A stretch of 6,718 nt of DNA from Dehalococcoidales bacterium. GTDB lineage: Bacteria > Chloroflexota > Dehalococcoidia > Dehalococcoidales > RBG-16-60-22. Shown piece by piece: positions 4,645 through 6,718 of this stretch; positions within the stretch are counted from its first letter, which is position 1, and the number at the start of each line of letters is the position of its first letter. Position numbers and translations under genes: made by a program. Below the pieces are notes generated by a model, which saw only the letters and a list, made by a program, of their open reading frames with translations, did no database searches and was not told where the DNA came from. The stretch is taken from positions 1-6,718 of the forward strand of contig JAOAEN010000073.1 in the NCBI GenBank assembly GCA_026416775.1, written 5' to 3'.

Positions 4645-5499
4645 ATGAAGATCGGGTTTATCGGGGCGGGGACGGTGGGCACAGCCCTTGCGGTGCTTCT
4701 CAGCCGCCGGGGCTATCAGGTGATCGCGGTTGCCAGCCGCAGCGAACTTTCCGCACGGAAGCTGGCAGAAGCCGTCGGCAGGTGTAAGGTTCTTACCCAG
4801 CAGCAGGTTGCCGATAGCAGTGACCTTGTCTTCATCACTACCCCCGATGCGGTAATTCCCCTCATTGCTTCACTGGTCAGGTGGCACCGCGGTATGAGTG
4901 TCGTCCACTGTAGCGGTGCCGATTCCACCGAGGTCCTTGAGCCGGCGCGGAGATCAGGGGCGGCGGTTGGTGGTTTTCATCCCCTTCAGGCATTCTCAAG
5001 TGTTTCCCAGGCGATTGAAAATATCCCCGGTTCGACGTTTGCCATTGAAGCAGAAGAGCCGCTCTTTTCCGCCCTCAAAGAGATGGCCTCAGCCATCGGC
5101 GGGCATGCAATAAGACTGAAAGCCCAGGATAAGGTAGCCTACCACGCAGCAGCGGTTATCGCCTCAAACTACTTGGTCACCCTTGTCAAGATGTCTACCG
5201 ATCTCTGGAAGACCTTTAATGTGTCCACTGAAGAAGCCACCCGTGCCCTTCTGCCGCTTGTCCGTGGTACCCTGAACAACATTGAACATATCGGCCTGCC
5301 CTTCTGTCTCACCGGACCGATCGCCCGCGGCGATGCGGGGACGGTAAAGAAGCATATTCAGATGCTCCGCGAGAAGGCTCCGGAGCTGCTTTTTGCCTAT
5401 AAAGAGCTCGGTCTGCAGACGATTCCGATTGCCCTGGCAAAGGGGAAAATCAATCAGGAACAGGCAGTTGAACTTGAGGCAGCCTTAAAAACAGCCTGA
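4645..5499 (+). CDS. Rossmann-fold/DUF2520 dehydrogenase-like protein, candidate ketopantoate reductase
   Basis: A 284-residue protein with an N-terminal NAD(P)-binding Rossmann domain (MKIGFIGAGTVGTALA, with Gly7, Gly9, Gly12), then VHCSGADS (87-94), GGFHPLQAF (109-117), and a helical C-terminal DUF2520 domain with YHAAAVIASNYLVTL (166-180) and LTGPIARGD (222-230). The arrangement resembles 6-phosphogluconate dehydrogenase-like reductases. An in-frame TTG at 4549 would extend the protein through the leader terminator and give a basic, non-family extension, so the ATG at 4645 preceded by a G-rich ribosome site (4634-4641) is chosen. It is the first gene after a pan-type leader and precedes panD and panB, which fits reduction of ketopantoate to pantoate. 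A non-PanE ketopantoate reductase (PanG) has been described in Francisella; I cannot verify homology to it. Family assignment is firm, the reaction is inference. Confidence 0.85.
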   Translation: MKIGFIGAGTVGTALAVLLSRRGYQVIAVASRSELSARKLAEAVGRCKVLTQQQVADSSDLVFITTPDAVIPLIASLVRWHRGMSVVHCSGADSTEVLEPARRSGAAVGGFHPLQAFSSVSQAIENIPGSTFAIEAEEPLFSALKEMASAIGGHAIRLKAQDKVAYHAAAVIASNYLVTLVKMSTDLWKTFNVSTEEATRALLPLVRGTLNNIEHIGLPFCLTGPIARGDAGTVKKHIQMLREKAPELLFAYKELGLQTIPIALAKGKINQEQAVELEAALKTA

Positions 5500-5525
5500 T
5501 GACTTGATGAAAGGGGGGAACCGCA

Positions 5526-5897
5526 ATGAGAACGATGCTGAAAAGCAAGATCCACCGGGCGCGGGTGACCGATGCCAACATTGATTACGAAGGCAGCATC
5601 ACCATTGACCGCGAACTCATGGCTAGAGCGGATATCCTGCCCTACGAGCAGGTGCATGTCCTCAACGTGAACAATGGTGCCCGCTTTACCACCTATGCCA
5701 TTGAGGGGGAAGCCGGCAGCGGTGTTATCTGCCTCAACGGGGCAGCAGCAAGGCTTGCGGTGAAGGGCGATATCGTCATCATCCTGACCTATACCCAGGT
5801 GCCCGAGGAAGAGGCGAGGAACTACCAGCCGAAGATCGTTCATGTTGATGAAAAGAACGCGGTCGTTACGAAGCTCGGTGAAGAAGTATTTGCATAG
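5526..5897 (+). CDS. panD: Aspartate 1-decarboxylase proenzyme PanD
   Basis: Pyruvoyl enzyme that decarboxylates L-aspartate to beta-alanine, one of the two halves joined by PanC to make pantothenate. The 123-residue product has the normal length and the family start [15 protein letters not shown]. The self-cleavage site EGSITID has Gly23-Ser24, and Ser24 would become the pyruvoyl group after chain cleavage. [27 protein letters not shown] is seen in two blocks (about 49-75), with [12 protein letters not shown] near the C-terminus. The ATG follows a strong AGGGGGG (5512-5518) by 7 bases, 26 bases after the DUF2520 gene and 8 bases before panB, so the three genes form one operon. No sign of damage. 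Confidence 0.97.
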   Translation: MRTMLKSKIHRARVTDANIDYEGSITIDRELMARADILPYEQVHVLNVNNGARFTTYAIEGEAGSGVICLNGAAARLAVKGDIVIILTYTQVPEEEARNYQPKIVHVDEKNAVVTKLGEEVFA

Positions 5898-5905
5898 GGG
5901 GCACC

Positions 5906-6699
5906 ATGAGAGTTACCATCAACCAAATTAAAGAGATGAAGCAGAAGGGCGAGAAGATCGTCATGATTACCTCCTATGACTATGCCACCGCCAAGCTGGT
6001 GGAAAGCATCGGCATCCCGATGATTCTTGTCGGGGACAGCCTGGGCATGGTGGTGCTCGGCTACGAGACCCCGATCCCGGTGACCATGGATGTCATGATC
6101 CACCATACCAAGGCAGTGGTGCGGGGCACCAGCACCGCGCTGATCGTCGGCGATATGCCCTTCATGACCTACCATGTAAGCACGGAGGAAGCGCTGCGCA
6201 ACGCTGCCCGCTTTATCCAGGAAGCCGGTGCCCAGGCGGTGAAGCTCGAAGGTGGCATTACCGTTGCCGATAAGGTGAGGAGGATCGTGGAATGCGGTAT
6301 CCCCGTCATGGGGCATCTCAGGCTTACCCCGCAATCGGTGCACCAGCTCGGCGGCCTCAAGGCCCAGGCAAGGACGCTTGATACGGCGCGGCGTCTCATT
6401 GAGGATGCCGTTGCCCTTGAGCAGGCAGGGGCATTTGCGGTCGTCCTGGAGGCCATCCCTTACAGGCTTGCCGAAATCATTACAAAGAAGCTGAAGATCC
6501 CCACCATCGGCATCGGTGCCGGGCCTGCCTGCGACGGTCAGGTGCAGGTCATCAACGACGTGCTCGGACTTTTCACGGAATTTGTCCCGCGGCATGCCAA
6601 GCAGTATGCCAGGCTTGCCGACATCATGACCGCTGCCCTCAAGGAGTATTACGAAGAGGTAAGGACCGGCAAATTCCCCACCGAGAAGAACAGCTATAC
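5906..6699 (+). CDS. panB: Ketopantoate hydroxymethyltransferase PanB (3' end missing)
   Basis: Transfers a hydroxymethyl group from methylene-tetrahydrofolate to 2-oxoisovalerate, giving ketopantoate. The frame is open to the window end; 264 complete native codons are present, and only about 10 residues should be missing judging by the family tail FPTEKNSY. Seen: MITSYDYATAKL (20-31), metal ligands Asp44 in LVGDSLG and Asp83 in VGDMPF, Lys113/Glu115 in VKLEGG, general base Glu182 in VLEAIP, and the IGIGAG loop (201-206). The usual GHxGLTPQS reads GHLRLTPQS (Arg139 for Gly), and GGYKVQG reads GGLKAQA. AGGGGG (5896-5901) lies 4 bases before the ATG and overlaps the panD stop, so translation is probably coupled. 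Bases from 6700 are adapter and would add a false CLLYTS tail. Confidence 0.96.
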
Positions 6700-6718
6700 C
6701 TGTCTCTTATACACATCT
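6700..6718 (+). other. Tn5/Nextera transposase adapter (mosaic-end) contamination
   Basis: CTGTCTCTTATACACATCT is identical to the adapter left by Nextera tagmentation libraries. It ends exactly at the window edge and interrupts panB in a conserved tail, giving an artificial CLLYTS C-terminus. It is not a native transposon end: nothing else of Tn5 is present. Confidence 0.97.

Noticed and set aside
5840..6595. Long open frame of 251 codons on the minus strand
   Set aside because: It is fully antisense to panB and the end of panD, both of which have strong family motifs. It shows no recognisable domain, and its openness follows from the codon use of panB.
6700..6718. Native Tn5-like transposon end
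   Set aside because: The match is exactly the library adapter, it sits exactly at the window edge, and no transposase or target duplication is present.
1..6718. CRISPR arrays, tRNA/rRNA genes, insertion sequences, defence or phage genes
   Set aside because: No spaced direct repeats, tRNA-like cloverleaf, transposase motif or phage gene was seen. Apart from the 4417-4644 leader and short gaps, the window is filled by metabolic genes.

Overview
The window is a compact bacterial chromosome segment, roughly 55-60% G+C by eye, with short intergenic gaps and strong Shine-Dalgarno sequences. HisA and PanB look to me like those of Chloroflexota (Dehalococcoidia-type) or a GC-rich Firmicute, and the pan-type leader RNA fits either. 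This placement is an inference from remembered sequences. The last 19 bases are a Tn5/Nextera adapter, so the right edge is a sequencing-read end and not a biological boundary.

Layout. (a) 1-773, minus strand: hisA (histidine biosynthesis), apparently starting at a rare ATT codon, with a Shine-Dalgarno for a following gene (probably hisF) at the left edge. (b) 774-915: divergent promoter region with back-to-back sigma-70-type promoters. (c) 916-4416, plus strand: an acyl-CoA gene cluster of two crotonase-fold proteins, a sirtuin and an acyl-CoA dehydrogenase. One crotonase lacks a catalytic Glu and the other is C-terminally short. (d) 4417-4644: a 228-base non-coding leader with a TTGACA promoter, two tandem hairpins of the same unusual design (each with one bulged A per arm), and an intrinsic terminator just before the next ribosome binding site. 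(e) 4645-6699: a Rossmann/DUF2520 dehydrogenase-like gene, panD and panB (3' end missing), a pantothenate operon.

The most notable element is the pantothenate leader. The hairpin pair matches my memory of the 'pan' RNA motif, a predicted cis-regulatory RNA found upstream of panB/panC/panD genes. Here the 3' arm of the second hairpin is complementary at 8 of 9 positions to the 5' arm of the terminator. This suggests a concrete switch: hairpin 2 formed lets the terminator form (off), and hairpin 2 open gives an antiterminator (on). The DUF2520 gene is first under this leader, which makes it a good candidate for the ketopantoate reductase step between PanB and PanC.

The acyl-CoA cluster would dehydrogenate and hydrate acyl-CoA thioesters, and the embedded sirtuin may remove acyl groups from lysines of these or related enzymes. 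Physiological substrates cannot be read from the sequence.
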